The notes: a model not told the origin generated them from the sequence alone. 64,000 nucleotides of DNA from Halomonas sp. 328 (GCF_015645095.1 NZ_JADOTW010000021.1:22088-86087), one strand, 5' to 3'; counted from the first letter of the stretch, positions 1 to 8,978 are shown. Numbers and translations: made by a program.

Positions 1-186
1 TCAGTGATCTGGCCCCTGACCATCCTGGTACCGCTGCTCTGGTGGCCGCTGTTCCGGGTCGCCCCGGTACTCGAGACCTGGGGCCTGCGCCATGGGCTGG
101 TGGCGGCGACCATCGTCGCCCTGGTGGTCTATGTGGTGATGCCGCGAGTCGTCCGCCGGGTCTCGCCCTGGCTGCATCGACGCTAA
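1..186 (+). CDS. C-terminal fragment of a small membrane protein (cut by window edge)
   Basis: The reading frame is open at the left edge and ends with TAA at 184-186. About 61 residues are visible, with two hydrophobic stretches (roughly residues 4-17 and 30-45) and a basic tail ending in PWLHRR. A pair of membrane helices followed by a short arginine-rich tail resembles the C-terminal anchor of some membrane-attached antibiotic-biosynthesis-monooxygenase-type proteins, but too little is present to assign it. It converges with the oxidoreductase gene that ends at 220. Confidence 0.45.
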   Translation, partial: SVIWPLTILVPLLWWPLFRVAPVLETWGLRHGLVAATIVALVVYVVMPRVVRRVSPWLHRR

Positions 187-219
187 GCCAACCCCACCAC
201 GATCCCAGCTTCCGTGACG

Positions 220-2601
220 CTAAGCCAGGCGGCGGCTGGGTACCAGCTGCACCGCCACCGCCTTGGCCACCGGGGTATCGCTGCCCTCGCCCACCCGCTC
301 CAGGGGCATCAGCGCATTGGTCTCCGGGTAGTAGGCGGCGCAACAGCCCGGCGGGGTGTCATAGGCCACCAGGCGGAAGGCCGGCGCCCGGCGCGGCTCG
401 CCTCGCCTCTCTCCTCGATAAGACTCCCCCAGCAGGTCCACCCAGTCGCCGGCGCGCAGGCCCAGCCGCGCCAGGTCGTCGGGATGGACGAAGAGCACCC
501 GGCGCTGCCCCTTGACCCCGCGATAGCGATCGTCATAGCCATAGACGGTGGTGTTGTACTGGTCGTGGCTGCGCAGGGTCTGCAGGGTCAGCCAGCCCGG
601 GCGCCCGGCCAGGCGCTGGTGCATCACCGCCTCGGGCAGGCCACCGGCGGCGAACTCGGCGCGTCCGGAGTCGGTGGGAAAGTCACGCCGGCGGGCCGGG
701 TTGTCGAGGGTAAAGCCCCGGGGCGCCGCCAAGCGGGCGTTGAAGTCCGCGAAGCCGGGAATCACCGCGGCGATCTCGTCGCGGATACGGTCGTAGTCCG
801 CCACCAGGGCCGTCCAGTCCACCACCGTCGGATCGATACCCCGCCGCGGCAGCACCCGGGCCAGGGTCGCCGCGGCGATTCCGGCGACGATGGCCGGCTC
901 CGAGCGCAGCTCGGGCGAGGCCGGCGTCAGGCGCCCGGCGCTGGCATGCACCGCCGACATGGAGTCCTCGACGCTGATGCGCTGGGGCCGGCCCTCGGGG
1001 CCCTGGCGGTCTATCTCGCTGCGCCCCAGGCAGGGCAGGATCAGCGCCTCCCGCCCGGTGATCAGGTGGCTGCGGTTGAGCTTGGTGCTGATCTGCACCG
1101 TCAGCCCGGCCCGGCGCAGGGCCGCCTCGGTGCGCGGCGTGTCCGGGGTGGCCCGGGCGAAGTTGCCGCCCAGGCCGATAAAGACCTCGGCCTGCCCCGC
1201 CTCCAGGGCCTGCAGGGCACCCTTGGTATTGAGCCCGGGGTGGCGCGGCATGGGCACCCCGTAGCGCGCCTCCAGGGCATCCAGCAGCCAGGTCGGTGCC
1301 GTCTCGTCGATGCCCATGGTGCGGTCACCCTGCACATTGGAGTGGCCGCGTACCGGGCAGGCACCGGCCCCGACGCGACCGACATGGCCGCCCAGCAGCA
1401 GCAGGTTGATGATCTCGCGCACCGTGGCCACCGAGTGCTCGTGCTGGGTGATACCCATGGCCCAGGTGATGATCACCCGCGGGGCGCCGGCGTAGATCTC
1501 GGCCAGGCGCGCCATCTCTTCCCGCCCCACGCCGGCCTGGGCCTCCAGCGTCGCCCAGTCGCAGGCCAGCACCGCTTCCCGCCAGGCCGCGTAGCACCGG
1601 GTATGAGCCTCGATAAAGGCGCGATCCGGGGTGAAGGTGCCCGCCGCCTGCCTGGCGAAGAGCGCCTTGGCCAGGCCGCGCAGCAGCGCCATGTCGCCGC
1701 CCAGCCGCGGCTGCACATAGTGGCCGGCGATGGGGTGGCTGCCGGCATGCAGCATCTCGACCTTGCGCTGGGGGTCGGCGAAGCGCTCCAGGCCGCGCTC
1801 GCGCAGGGGGTTGATGGCCACGATGGTGGCGCCCCGCTCCGCCGCCCGGCGCAGGTCCCCCAGCATCCGCGGGTGATTGGTGCCGGGGTTCTGGCCCAGC
1901 ACGAAGATGGCATCCGCTGCCTCGAAGTCCTCCAGGCGCACCGTGCCCTTGCTCACCCCCAGGCTCGCCGTCATGCCCAGGCCGCTGGCTTCGTGGCACA
2001 TATTGGAGCAGTCGGGGAAGTTGTTGGTACCGTACAGGCGCACGAACAGCTGGTAGAGGTAGGCGGCCTCGTTACTGGCCCGCCCCGAGGTGTAGAAGAG
2101 CGCCCGATCCGTGTCATCGAGGCCGGCCAGGCGCTCGGCGATCAGCGCGAAGGCGGCGTCCCAGCCGATGGGCCGATAGCGATCCGTGGCGGCATCATAG
2201 TAGAGGGGCTCGACGAGGCGGCCCTGGGCCTCCAGGCGGCAGTCGTCCCAATTCAGCAGTTCGCTCACCGCATGGCGGGCGAAGAAGTCGCGGCCCACCC
2301 GCTTGGCGGTGGCCTCCCAGGCCACTGCCTTGGCGCCGTTCTCGCAGAACTCGAAGGCGGCGCCATGGGTCGGGTCGCCCCAGGCACAGCCCGGGCAGTC
2401 GAAACCGTCGGCCTGATTCATCGCCAGCAGCGCCCGCACCCCGGTCAACGGGGCACCGCTGCGCGCCAGCTGGCGGCCGACGCTCTTCAGCGCGCCCCAG
2501 CCCCCGGCGGGGCCATGGTAAGGGGCCAGGGAGGGCGTGCCGGCCAGGCGCTTCTCGGTCAACGGCAGTGTCGCCTCGGGCGAGGTGTCGACTTGGCTCA
2601 T
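220..2601 (-). CDS. FdhF/YdeP-family molybdopterin oxidoreductase
   Basis: A 793-residue catalytic subunit related to formate dehydrogenase H and most like E. coli YdeP. The N-terminus has a CPGC pair (Cys69, Cys72) in the short form typical of YdeP proteins, not the full four-cysteine iron-sulfur motif of classical formate dehydrogenases. The middle carries molybdopterin-guanine-dinucleotide binding segments such as GQNPGTNHPRML, and the C-terminal part is a dinucleotide-binding fold. The start ATG overlaps the fdhD stop in an ATGA junction, so the two are translationally coupled. FdhD sulfurates the cofactor of this enzyme class. The true substrate is unknown; formate is possible but not shown. 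Confidence 0.88.
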   Translation of the reverse strand: MSQVDTSPEATLPLTEKRLAGTPSLAPYHGPAGGWGALKSVGRQLARSGAPLTGVRALLAMNQADGFDCPGCAWGDPTHGAAFEFCENGAKAVAWEATAKRVGRDFFARHAVSELLNWDDCRLEAQGRLVEPLYYDAATDRYRPIGWDAAFALIAERLAGLDDTDRALFYTSGRASNEAAYLYQLFVRLYGTNNFPDCSNMCHEASGLGMTASLGVSKGTVRLEDFEAADAIFVLGQNPGTNHPRMLGDLRRAAERGATIVAINPLRERGLERFADPQRKVEMLHAGSHPIAGHYVQPRLGGDMALLRGLAKALFARQAAGTFTPDRAFIEAHTRCYAAWREAVLACDWATLEAQAGVGREEMARLAEIYAGAPRVIITWAMGITQHEHSVATVREIINLLLLGGHVGRVGAGACPVRGHSNVQGDRTMGIDETAPTWLLDALEARYGVPMPRHPGLNTKGALQALEAGQAEVFIGLGGNFARATPDTPRTEAALRRAGLTVQISTKLNRSHLITGREALILPCLGRSEIDRQGPEGRPQRISVEDSMSAVHASAGRLTPASPELRSEPAIVAGIAAATLARVLPRRGIDPTVVDWTALVADYDRIRDEIAAVIPGFADFNARLAAPRGFTLDNPARRRDFPTDSGRAEFAAGGLPEAVMHQRLAGRPGWLTLQTLRSHDQYNTTVYGYDDRYRGVKGQRRVLFVHPDDLARLGLRAGDWVDLLGESYRGERRGEPRRAPAFRLVAYDTPPGCCAAYYPETNALMPLERVGEGSDTPVAKAVAVQLVPSRRLA

Positions 2602-3455
2602 AACAGGTTCTCCGGGGTATCGGGGGCCTGGCCGCTAAGCAGCTCCAGGTCACGGCCGCGGTGGCAACAGATCAGGTTGAGGTCACAGGCCCGGGCCACC
2701 TCCACCGCCATATCGGAGGGCAGCGCCAGGGTGGCCAGGGTGGTGATGCCGGCACGCACCGCCTTGTGCACCAGTTCCAGGCTGCAGCGGCTGGAGACCA
2801 GCAGGGCCGCGAAGTGCCGCCCCGGATCGCGCCCCCGACGCAGCCCTTCGCCGATCACCCGGTCCAGGGCGTTATGGCGACCGATATCGCGCCCCAGGGT
2901 CAGGGGGCGCCCCCCTGCATCCAGCCCCAGGGCGAGATGCAGGCCCGGCGCCGAATGCGTGTTCAAGGCCTCCAGGCCGCGCCGCAGCGCCGCCGCCGCC
3001 AGGGGCGGCCGTGCCGGCAGACGCCGCAGCCCGGCCAGCAGTTGCCCCTCCTCGGCCAGCCCGCAGGCGCCGCAGCTGGAGAGCGAGGGGGCGGCACGCC
3101 GCAACGCCAGGGCCTGGGCCTCGATCCGCGGTGCCACCGAGAGATGCACCGCCAACCCATGGCGCAGCCGGGCCAGACGCACTTCGGTGACCTGATCGGC
3201 CCGGGTGATCCAGCCGGCGGTATAGGCATGGCCCAGGGCCAGCGGTTCCAGGGACTCCGGGGTCGCCAACAGGGTCGCCATGGGGCGGTCGTTGAGCAGC
3301 AGGGTCAGGGGCGCTTCACAGGGGCCGCTCTGGTCGCGCAGCGGCCGCCGGCGGCTATCCCGATAGGTCGCGGCACCATCGAAGCGGGCACGGCGCCGTA
3401 GTGGCGCCGCGGCAGGCGCTGGAGTCGTGACAAGGGAGGTCGCAGTGATAGGCAT
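2598..3455 (-). CDS. fdhD: FdhD sulfurtransferase for formate dehydrogenase maturation
   Basis: FdhD passes sulfur from a cysteine desulfurase to the molybdenum cofactor of formate dehydrogenases. The 285-residue protein has the sulfur-carrying CxxC pair in SSCGACG (Cys128, Cys131), the conserved DIGRHNALD segment and a SSRCSLELVHKA block near the C-terminus. I place the start at the ATG at 3453-3455, giving MPITATS; an in-frame extension of 22 residues upstream looks non-native. The gene overlaps the downstream oxidoreductase by 4 bp and follows a LysR gene on the same strand, so LysR-fdhD-oxidoreductase may be one unit. Confidence 0.9.
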   Translation of the reverse strand: MPITATSLVTTPAPAAAPLRRRARFDGAATYRDSRRRPLRDQSGPCEAPLTLLLNDRPMATLLATPESLEPLALGHAYTAGWITRADQVTEVRLARLRHGLAVHLSVAPRIEAQALALRRAAPSLSSCGACGLAEEGQLLAGLRRLPARPPLAAAALRRGLEALNTHSAPGLHLALGLDAGGRPLTLGRDIGRHNALDRVIGEGLRRGRDPGRHFAALLVSSRCSLELVHKAVRAGITTLATLALPSDMAVEVARACDLNLICCHRGRDLELLSGQAPDTPENLL

Positions 3456-3564
3456 CAGGGGTCGCCCCGGGGACAGCAACGGATGCCGACAGCCTACTCG
3501 GGGGCGTCGCTCCCTCGCCAATGGAGGCGAGCGATCTCATCATAGATGCCATCTATCAAACGAC

Positions 3565-4464
3565 TCAGGAGGAAGCCGGCCAGGCCGCCAGCACCTCCTC
3601 CAGCAGGCGACTGCGCGGCCGCTGGGGCCGCCACAGCAGGCCGACCCGATCCCCCGGCCCCGGCAGTCGCCGGGCGAGGATCCCGGAAGCGGTGGCCGGC
3701 AGGCACTCCTCCGGCAATACGCCGACCCCCAGCCCGGCCCCCACCATCGCCAGCAGGGCGGCGATGGAGTTGGCCTCCAACTGGGGTTCCAGGGACTCGT
3801 TCAGGGGCGCTGTCGAGGCTTCCCCCGGGGACTCACCCTGCGCCTGGAGGCGCGCCGCCAGCAACTGGCGGTTATGCATCTCCGGGGTCAGCAGACAGAG
3901 GGGATAGTCCCCCAGGCTCGTCCAGTCGGGGGCCTCGGGCAAGCGGAAGTGGCGTGGCGAGGCGAGCAGCGCCGGGCGCTCGGCGTGGAGGGGACGATGG
4001 GCGAAGCCGGCCATGGCCGGGGCATCCAGGTAGCCCAGCACCAGGTCCAGCTCGCCGTTTTCCAGCCCCTGGGCCAGGCGCGGCGTGGCCAGCTCGCGCA
4101 GGCGCACCCGCAGCCGCGGATGGGTCGCCCGCAGGCCGGCCAGCGGCGCGGCCAGGGCGCCCAGGGCGGTGGGGATCACCCCCAGAGTCAGGCGCCCGGT
4201 AAGGGGCGCATCCGGGGCCAGCTCGCCGCGCAGCGCCTCGAATTCGCCGAGGATGCGCCGGGCATGGCCCAGCACCCGCTCTCCCTCCGGGGTCAGCCCC
4301 TCGTAGCGACGCCCCCGGCGAATCAGCCGTACCCCCAGTTCCTCCTCCAGGCCACGCAGCCGCGCCGAGAGGGTCGGCTGGGTGACATGGCAGGCCGCGG
4401 CGGCGCGGCCGAAGTGGCGCTCCCGGGCCAGGGCGGCCAGGAAGGCGAGTTGACGATGATCCAA
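3565..4464 (-). CDS. LysR-family transcriptional regulator
   Basis: A 299-residue regulator with an N-terminal winged helix-turn-helix (about residues 2-61, containing RHFGRAAAACHVTQPTLSAR) and a periplasmic-binding-like effector domain. The best start is a TTG at 4462-4464 (reads LDHRQLAF), the usual LysR length, preceded by a GAGG-rich ribosome site; upstream codons run into a repeat element and are not native. It lies 109 bp before fdhD on the same strand, so it probably controls fdhD and the oxidoreductase. The effector cannot be read from sequence. Confidence 0.85.
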   Translation of the reverse strand: MDHRQLAFLAALARERHFGRAAAACHVTQPTLSARLRGLEEELGVRLIRRGRRYEGLTPEGERVLGHARRILGEFEALRGELAPDAPLTGRLTLGVIPTALGALAAPLAGLRATHPRLRVRLRELATPRLAQGLENGELDLVLGYLDAPAMAGFAHRPLHAERPALLASPRHFRLPEAPDWTSLGDYPLCLLTPEMHNRQLLAARLQAQGESPGEASTAPLNESLEPQLEANSIAALLAMVGAGLGVGVLPEECLPATASGILARRLPGPGDRVGLLWRPQRPRSRLLEEVLAAWPASS

Positions 4465-4561
4465 GCGTCCCCCCCCTCGGGGTAGCAGTGATAGACGAGT
4501 CCTATGATGCCAGACCTGGCCCCGCTCGCCAGTGTTCCCTCCTCCAGCGTTGGCATAGCCA

Positions 4562-4754
4562 AGGGGCGCTGGGGGCAGGGCAGAGCGGGGGTTTTTTGCC
4601 AGGGGTGAGGAGGATTCCTCCGAACGGGCTGGCCAGGGATGGCCAGCACCGGTCCTGCAAGCGGAGCAGGATGCGAGAGCGAAGCAGGGCAAAAGTAGCG
4701 CCCAGGGAGGGGTTCACAGCGCCCCGCGATGGCCTGCCCCCAGGATAGCCCCGG
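4562..4754 (+). repeat. Intergenic stem-loop element, copy 1 (expanded loop)
   Basis: First of four copies of a GC-rich intergenic element (others at 16801-16969, 26233-26393, 37875-38035). The outer blocks match the other copies, but between the GTTTTTTGCC arm and the GGCAAAAGTAGCG arm there are about 80 extra bases with three further short hairpins, for example GCTGGCC/GGCCAGC. The basal TTTTGCC/GGCAAAA stem is kept. Clear terminal inverted repeats, present in the other copies, were not found here. It lies between the LysR gene and the ABC exporter gene, ending 92 bp before the exporter start. Confidence 0.85.
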
Positions 4755-4846
4755 TCCTCAGCGGCAAGGCAGGCTTACCCGACCGACAAGGCGCTAACGC
4801 TGGGCTCTGCTACACTCGGCCCTTCTGCTCTGCCGGAGTCCTCGCC

Positions 4847-6700
4847 GTGTCGGCCCCCATCCCGCCCACGCCCCCCGCCAATCCCTTCGCCGGCTTCTTC
4901 GGCGTCTTCCGCTATAGCCGCCGGGCGATCCGCCTGGTGTGGGAGACCTCGCGGCCGCTGACCCTGGGCCTGGCGGTCTGCACCCTGGTGGCCGGGGTAC
5001 TGCCGGCGGTGGCGGCCTGGCTCGGCCAGTTGATCGTCGATGCGGTGGTGGCGGCCATGGCGGCCCACCGGGAGAGCGGCCAGGCGCCGACCTTCGAGAG
5101 CCTCTGGCCGGTGCTGCGCTATGTGCTGGCCGAGGCCGGGGTGATCGCCCTGATCGCCCTGGCCCAGCGCGGCCTCTCCGCCCAGCAGTCGCTGCTGCGC
5201 GCCCAGCTCGGGCACAAGGTCAATGTGCTGATCCTGGAGAAGGCGGGGCAGTTGTCGCTGGCCCAGTTCGAGGACTCGGAGCTCTACGACAAGCTGACCC
5301 GGGCCCGCCGCGAGGCCTCCACCCGCCCCCTGGCGCTGGTCAACAAGACCTTCGCCCTGGGCCAGCACGGCATCTCCCTGGTCAGCTTCGGGGTGCTGCT
5401 GGTGGGCTTCTCGCCCTGGGCGCTGCTGATCCTGGTGGTGGGTGCCCTGCCGGTGTTCCTCTCCGAGGCCAAGTTCTCCGGCGACGCCTTCCGGCTGTTC
5501 CGCTGGCGCTCGCCCCAGACCCGCATGCAGATGTACCTGGAGACGGTGCTGGCCCGGGAGGACAGCATCAAGGAGGTGCGCCTGTTCGGCCTGGAGCCGC
5601 TGCTGCTGGGCCGCTATCGCGGTATCTTCGAGACCCTCTACGGCGAGGATCGCCGTCTGACCATCCGCCGCGACAGCTGGGGCTTCCTGCTCGGCCTGCT
5701 GGGCACCCTGGCCTTCTACGGCGCCTATGCCTGGGTGGTGATCGAGACGGTAGGCGGCGCCCTGACCCTGGGCGAGATGACCATGTACCTGATGGTCTTC
5801 AAGCAGGGCCAGGCGGCGCTCTCGGCGGGACTCACCGCCATCGGCGGCATGTACGAGGACAACCTCTACCTCTCCAACCTCTACGAGTACCTGGAGCAGC
5901 CGGTGGAGCACGACGCCGGCACCCTGACCGCGGGCGAGCTTCCCGGCGATGGCATCCGCTTAGAGGGGGTCGCCTTTACCTACCCCGGCGCCGAGACCCC
6001 GGTGCTGGCGGGCATCGACCTGCACCTGCGCCCGGGCCAGAGCCTGGCCCTGGTGGGCGAGAACGGCTCCGGCAAGACCACCCTGATCAAGCTGCTGACG
6101 CGCCTCTATCCCCCCTCGGCGGGGCGCATCCTGCTCGACGGCAGCGACCTGCGCGACTGGGACGTCCAGGCCCTGCGTCGGCGCATCGGGGTGATCTTCC
6201 AGGACTTCGTGCGTTACCAGTTGCAGGTCGGCGAGAACCTGGGGGTCGGCGACGTGGCCGCCTTCGAGGACGAAGCCCGCTGGCAGGCCGCCGCCCGCCT
6301 GGGCCTGGCGGACGCCTTTATCGAGCGCCTGGGCGGCGGCTACCGCACCCAGTTGGGGCGCTGGTTCAAGGGCGGGCAGGAGCTCTCCGGCGGCCAGTGG
6401 CAGAAGATCGCCCTGTCCCGGGCCTATATGCGCGAGGGCGCCGATATCCTGGTGCTCGACGAGCCCACCGCCGCCATGGACGCCGCCGCCGAGGCGGAGG
6501 TCTTCGCCCGCTTCCGCGAGCACAGCCGCGACAAGATGACCATCCTGATCTCCCACCGCTTCTCCACGGTGCGCGCCGCCGACCAGATCCTGGTGATCGA
6601 TCGCGGCCGCATCCTCGAGCGCGGCACCCACGCCGAGCTGCTGGCCCGGGATGGCCGCTATGCCCGGCTGTTCCGCCTCCAGGCCAAGGGCTACCGCTGA
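4847..6700 (+). CDS. ABC exporter, fused membrane and ATPase domains
   Basis: A 617-residue half-transporter. The N-terminal half has about six membrane helices (for example near residues 40-60, 175-205 and 280-300), and the C-terminal half is a full ATPase: Walker A GENGSGKTT (about residue 403), signature LSGGQ (about 512), Walker B ILVLDEP (about 533) and the switch histidine in ISHRFS (about 566). It would work as a homodimer exporting a lipid, peptide or drug; the substrate is not evident. Start is GTG at 4847 with GGAG ten bases upstream. It stands alone apart from the small gene 49 bp downstream. Confidence 0.88.
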   Translation: MSAPIPPTPPANPFAGFFGVFRYSRRAIRLVWETSRPLTLGLAVCTLVAGVLPAVAAWLGQLIVDAVVAAMAAHRESGQAPTFESLWPVLRYVLAEAGVIALIALAQRGLSAQQSLLRAQLGHKVNVLILEKAGQLSLAQFEDSELYDKLTRARREASTRPLALVNKTFALGQHGISLVSFGVLLVGFSPWALLILVVGALPVFLSEAKFSGDAFRLFRWRSPQTRMQMYLETVLAREDSIKEVRLFGLEPLLLGRYRGIFETLYGEDRRLTIRRDSWGFLLGLLGTLAFYGAYAWVVIETVGGALTLGEMTMYLMVFKQGQAALSAGLTAIGGMYEDNLYLSNLYEYLEQPVEHDAGTLTAGELPGDGIRLEGVAFTYPGAETPVLAGIDLHLRPGQSLALVGENGSGKTTLIKLLTRLYPPSAGRILLDGSDLRDWDVQALRRRIGVIFQDFVRYQLQVGENLGVGDVAAFEDEARWQAAARLGLADAFIERLGGGYRTQLGRWFKGGQELSGGQWQKIALSRAYMREGADILVLDEPTAAMDAAAEAEVFARFREHSRDKMTILISHRFSTVRAADQILVIDRGRILERGTHAELLARDGRYARLFRLQAKGYR

Positions 6701-6749
6701 GCGGTGAACTACACTGCAAGGCCAAACCACACTCAAGGAGGAGACCGCC

Positions 6750-7169
6750 ATGTCGATGACCGCCAATGGACGCTGCCTATGCGGCGCCGTGACTTTGGAA
6801 CTGAGCCTCGGCGACGCCAAGGTAGGCGCCTGCCACTGCACCATGTGCCGCACCTGGGGCGGCGGCCCCCTGCTGGCCCTGGAGTCGGTGGCGGCCATGA
6901 CCCTGCACGGCGAGAAGCACGTCGCCACCTACGCCTCCTCGGAATGGGCCGAGCGCGGCTTCTGCAGCCGCTGCGGCACTCACCTCTTCTATCGCCTGAA
7001 GGAGGGCGGCCATGTCGCCGTGCCGGTGGGCCTGATCGATGACGGTCGCGCCTGGCGCTTCGAGGCCGAGATCTTCGTCGACGAGAAGCCCGCCTTCTAC
7101 GACTTCGCCAACCCCACTCACAAAATGACCGGCGCCGAGGTCTTCGCCGCCTTCGCCCGGCAGGAGTAA
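6750..7169 (+). CDS. GFA/CENP-V domain zinc protein
   Basis: A 139-residue cytoplasmic protein of the glutathione-dependent formaldehyde-activating enzyme (GFA) fold. All zinc-site cysteines are visible: Cys9 and Cys11 (RCLCG), Cys28, Cys30 and Cys33 (CHCTMC), Cys72 and Cys75 (CSRC). Members bind zinc and sometimes glutathione adducts; most, including this one, have no proven reaction. A strong AAGGAGGAG ribosome site lies just before the ATG at 6750. It follows the ABC exporter by 49 bp on the same strand. Confidence 0.85.
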   Translation: MSMTANGRCLCGAVTLELSLGDAKVGACHCTMCRTWGGGPLLALESVAAMTLHGEKHVATYASSEWAERGFCSRCGTHLFYRLKEGGHVAVPVGLIDDGRAWRFEAEIFVDEKPAFYDFANPTHKMTGAEVFAAFARQE

Positions 7170-7263
7170 CGGCGCTTCTCCGGGAGACGCCGCTCCTGCT
7201 ACATTGGTCGCGCCGGGGGATGCCCCGGCGCGACCGATTCCATCGACGAGAAGGATCCCCGAC

Positions 7264-7740
7264 ATGAGTCTTGCCATCGGCGACAAACTGCCCAACCTGA
7301 CCCTCAAGACCAACGGCGCCCAGGGCCCCGAGGAGATCGACACCGATACCCTCTTCGCCGGCAAGAAGGTGGTGCTCTTCGCCGTGCCCGGCGCCTTTAC
7401 CCCGGGCTGCTCCAACACCCATATGCCGGGCTTCGTGATCAAGGCCGACGAGATCCTCGCCAAGGGCGTGGACGCCATCGTCTGCACCTCGGTCAACGAC
7501 GCCTTTGTGATGGGCGCCTGGCAGAAGGATCAGAATGCCCAGGCCATCACCATGCTGGCCGACGGCAGCGCCGACTTCGCCGAGGCCATCGGCCTGAGCA
7601 AGGACCTCACCGCCGCCGGCATGGGCGTACGCAGCCAGCGCTACGCGCTGATCGCCAACGACGGTGTCGTGGAGTACCTGGGCGTCGACGAGAAGGGCGT
7701 CGACAAGAGCAGCGCCGACACCATCCTCGCCCAGCTGTAA
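7264..7740 (+). CDS. Peroxiredoxin, Prx5-type
   Basis: A 158-residue thiol peroxidase of the Prx5/AhpE-like group that reduces hydrogen peroxide and organic peroxides, probably with glutathione/glutaredoxin or thioredoxin. The peroxidatic cysteine is Cys49 in PGAFTPGCS. No fused glutaredoxin domain is present. The ATG at 7264 is preceded by an AAGGA ribosome site; in-frame upstream codons lack one. A clean intrinsic terminator follows at 7760-7788. Confidence 0.92.
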   Translation: MSLAIGDKLPNLTLKTNGAQGPEEIDTDTLFAGKKVVLFAVPGAFTPGCSNTHMPGFVIKADEILAKGVDAIVCTSVNDAFVMGAWQKDQNAQAITMLADGSADFAEAIGLSKDLTAAGMGVRSQRYALIANDGVVEYLGVDEKGVDKSSADTILAQL

Positions 7741-7759
7741 CGAGTCTCTACCCGTGTTT

Positions 7760-7788
7760 AAGGGCCGGTGATCATGCCGGCCCTTTTT
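7760..7788 (+). terminator. Intrinsic terminator after the peroxiredoxin gene
   Basis: AAGGGCCGG pairs with CCGGCCCTT (7760-7768 with 7777-7785) around an 8-base loop, and the stem runs straight into a T tract (7784-7788). Confidence 0.9.
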
Positions 7789-7804
7789 GTCACCGAGAAC
7801 CGAC

Positions 7805-8386
7805 ATGACACGCCTTATCGAACCCAAGACACCGCGCCTGCGGCTGCGTCAGTGGCGGGAGAGCGACCTGGCGCCCTTCGCCGCCCTCAATGCCGACCCG
7901 GAGGTGATGGCACACTTCCCGGCACTGCTGAGCCGCGCCGAGAGCGATGCCCTGGCCGAACGCATTCGTGAGCGGATCGCCGAGCGGGGCTGGGGGTTCT
8001 GGGCGGTGGAGGCGAAAGCAGAAACGTCCTTACAGGCGTCCTTTATCGGCTTCGTGGGGCTGCATATCCCCCGGGACGACCTACCCTTCGCACCCTGTGT
8101 GGAGATCGGCTGGCGCCTAGCGCGACCCTACTGGGGACACGGCTATGCCCGGGAAGCGGCCGAGGCCGCCCTGGCGGTGGCCTTCGACTCGCTGGGGCTC
8201 GACGAGGTGGTCTCCTTCACCAGCCTCGACAATCACCGCTCACAGGCGGTGATGAGGCGACTCGGCATGCGTCGCGCCGAGACCTTCGAGCATCCCGCCC
8301 TGCCCCCGAGCCATCCGCTGTGCCTCCACTGCCTCTATCGACTGAGCGCCGCCGACTGGCGTATCGCCACCCCCCTTTACCCCTGA
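7805..8386 (+). CDS. GNAT acetyltransferase, RimJ/RimL type
   Basis: A 193-residue GCN5-related N-acetyltransferase of the RimJ/RimL class, whose members acetylate N-terminal amino groups or small molecules with acetyl-CoA. The fold is recognisable from RLRLRQWRESDLAPF near the N-terminus, the acetyl-CoA loop WGHGYAREAAEAAL and the late SLDNHRSQAVMRRLGM segment. The ATG at 7805 is chosen over an upstream TTG. It lies 11 bp before a second acetyltransferase gene, likely co-transcribed. Substrate unknown. Confidence 0.85.
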   Translation: MTRLIEPKTPRLRLRQWRESDLAPFAALNADPEVMAHFPALLSRAESDALAERIRERIAERGWGFWAVEAKAETSLQASFIGFVGLHIPRDDLPFAPCVEIGWRLARPYWGHGYAREAAEAALAVAFDSLGLDEVVSFTSLDNHRSQAVMRRLGMRRAETFEHPALPPSHPLCLHCLYRLSAADWRIATPLYP

Positions 8387-8397
8387 CCGGAGCCCCC

Positions 8398-8883
8398 ATG
8401 GAGATCACCCCCATCAGCCCCGAGGATTTCGCGCATTTCTGGCCCACCTTCCGGGCCATCGTCCAGGCCCGGGAGACCTATGCCCTGGATCCGGCGCTGA
8501 CCTATGAGCAGGCCTATCACCTGTGGTGCGAACTTCCCCAGTTCAGCTTCGTGGCCAAGGCCGAGGGCCAGGTGCTGGGCGGCTATTACCTCAAGCCCAA
8601 TGCCGCCGGGCCCGGCGACCATATCTGCAACTGCGGCTATATGGTCGCCCCCGAGGCCCGCGGCCGCGGCGTGGCCCGGGCACTGTGCGAACACTCCCAG
8701 CGGGTGGCCCGGGAGGCCGGCTATCGCGGCATGCAGTTCAATGCGGTGGTGGCCAGCAATCACGCCGCCATCCGGCTATGGCGCGCGCTGGGCTTCACCA
8801 TCGTCGGCACCGTGCCGGACGCCTACCGCCACGCCCGGGAGGGCCTGGTGGACACCCATATCATGCACAAGGCCCTCGGGTGA
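8398..8883 (+). CDS. GNAT acetyltransferase
   Basis: A 161-residue N-acetyltransferase with the acetyl-CoA binding segment PEARGRGVARALCEH and the usual C-terminal ASNHAAIRLWRALGF motif. The start at 8398 has a GGAG ribosome site and sits 11 bp after the previous acetyltransferase gene. It is the last gene before the AT-rich insert that begins near 8946. The substrate cannot be predicted. Confidence 0.87.
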   Translation: MEITPISPEDFAHFWPTFRAIVQARETYALDPALTYEQAYHLWCELPQFSFVAKAEGQVLGGYYLKPNAAGPGDHICNCGYMVAPEARGRGVARALCEHSQRVAREAGYRGMQFNAVVASNHAAIRLWRALGFTIVGTVPDAYRHAREGLVDTHIMHKALG

Positions 8884-8945
8884 GGGCCTGAAGGAAGCGT
8901 GACTAGGCTTTGTACGAAAACTGGGGGGAAGCGAAGGAGAGAGGA

Positions 8946-8978
8946 CAGACGCCTGGCGAAACGGCCGCGTCAGGCCGC
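8946..8978 (+). repeat. Left 33-bp direct repeat flanking the gad insert
   Basis: Matches 12557-12589 at 31 of 33 positions in the same orientation. Read on the minus strand it resembles the arfA 3' end: GCGGCCTGA followed by GGCCGTTTCGCC, including a CGGCC/GGCCG hairpin with TGA in the loop. Beyond the repeat a further CGAGGC block still matches after a 4-base gap. It marks the left edge of the AT-richer segment. Confidence 0.8.

Noticed and set aside
179..227. 12-bp direct repeat GACGCTAAGCCA at the ends of two convergent genes
   Set aside because: Too short and isolated to distinguish from chance or a trivial local duplication.
214..3195. Very long open frame on the strand opposite the YdeP-type oxidoreductase
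   Set aside because: It mirrors the third-position GC bias of the real gene, has no recognisable domain, and overlaps fdhD and the oxidoreductase completely. The same holds for long opposite frames at 13767-16469, 44711-47506 and 55350-58454.
8895..8930. GACTAGGCTTTGTACGAAAA as a possible insertion sequence end
   Set aside because: It looks somewhat like a transposon terminus, but no matching opposite end or transposase was found in the window.
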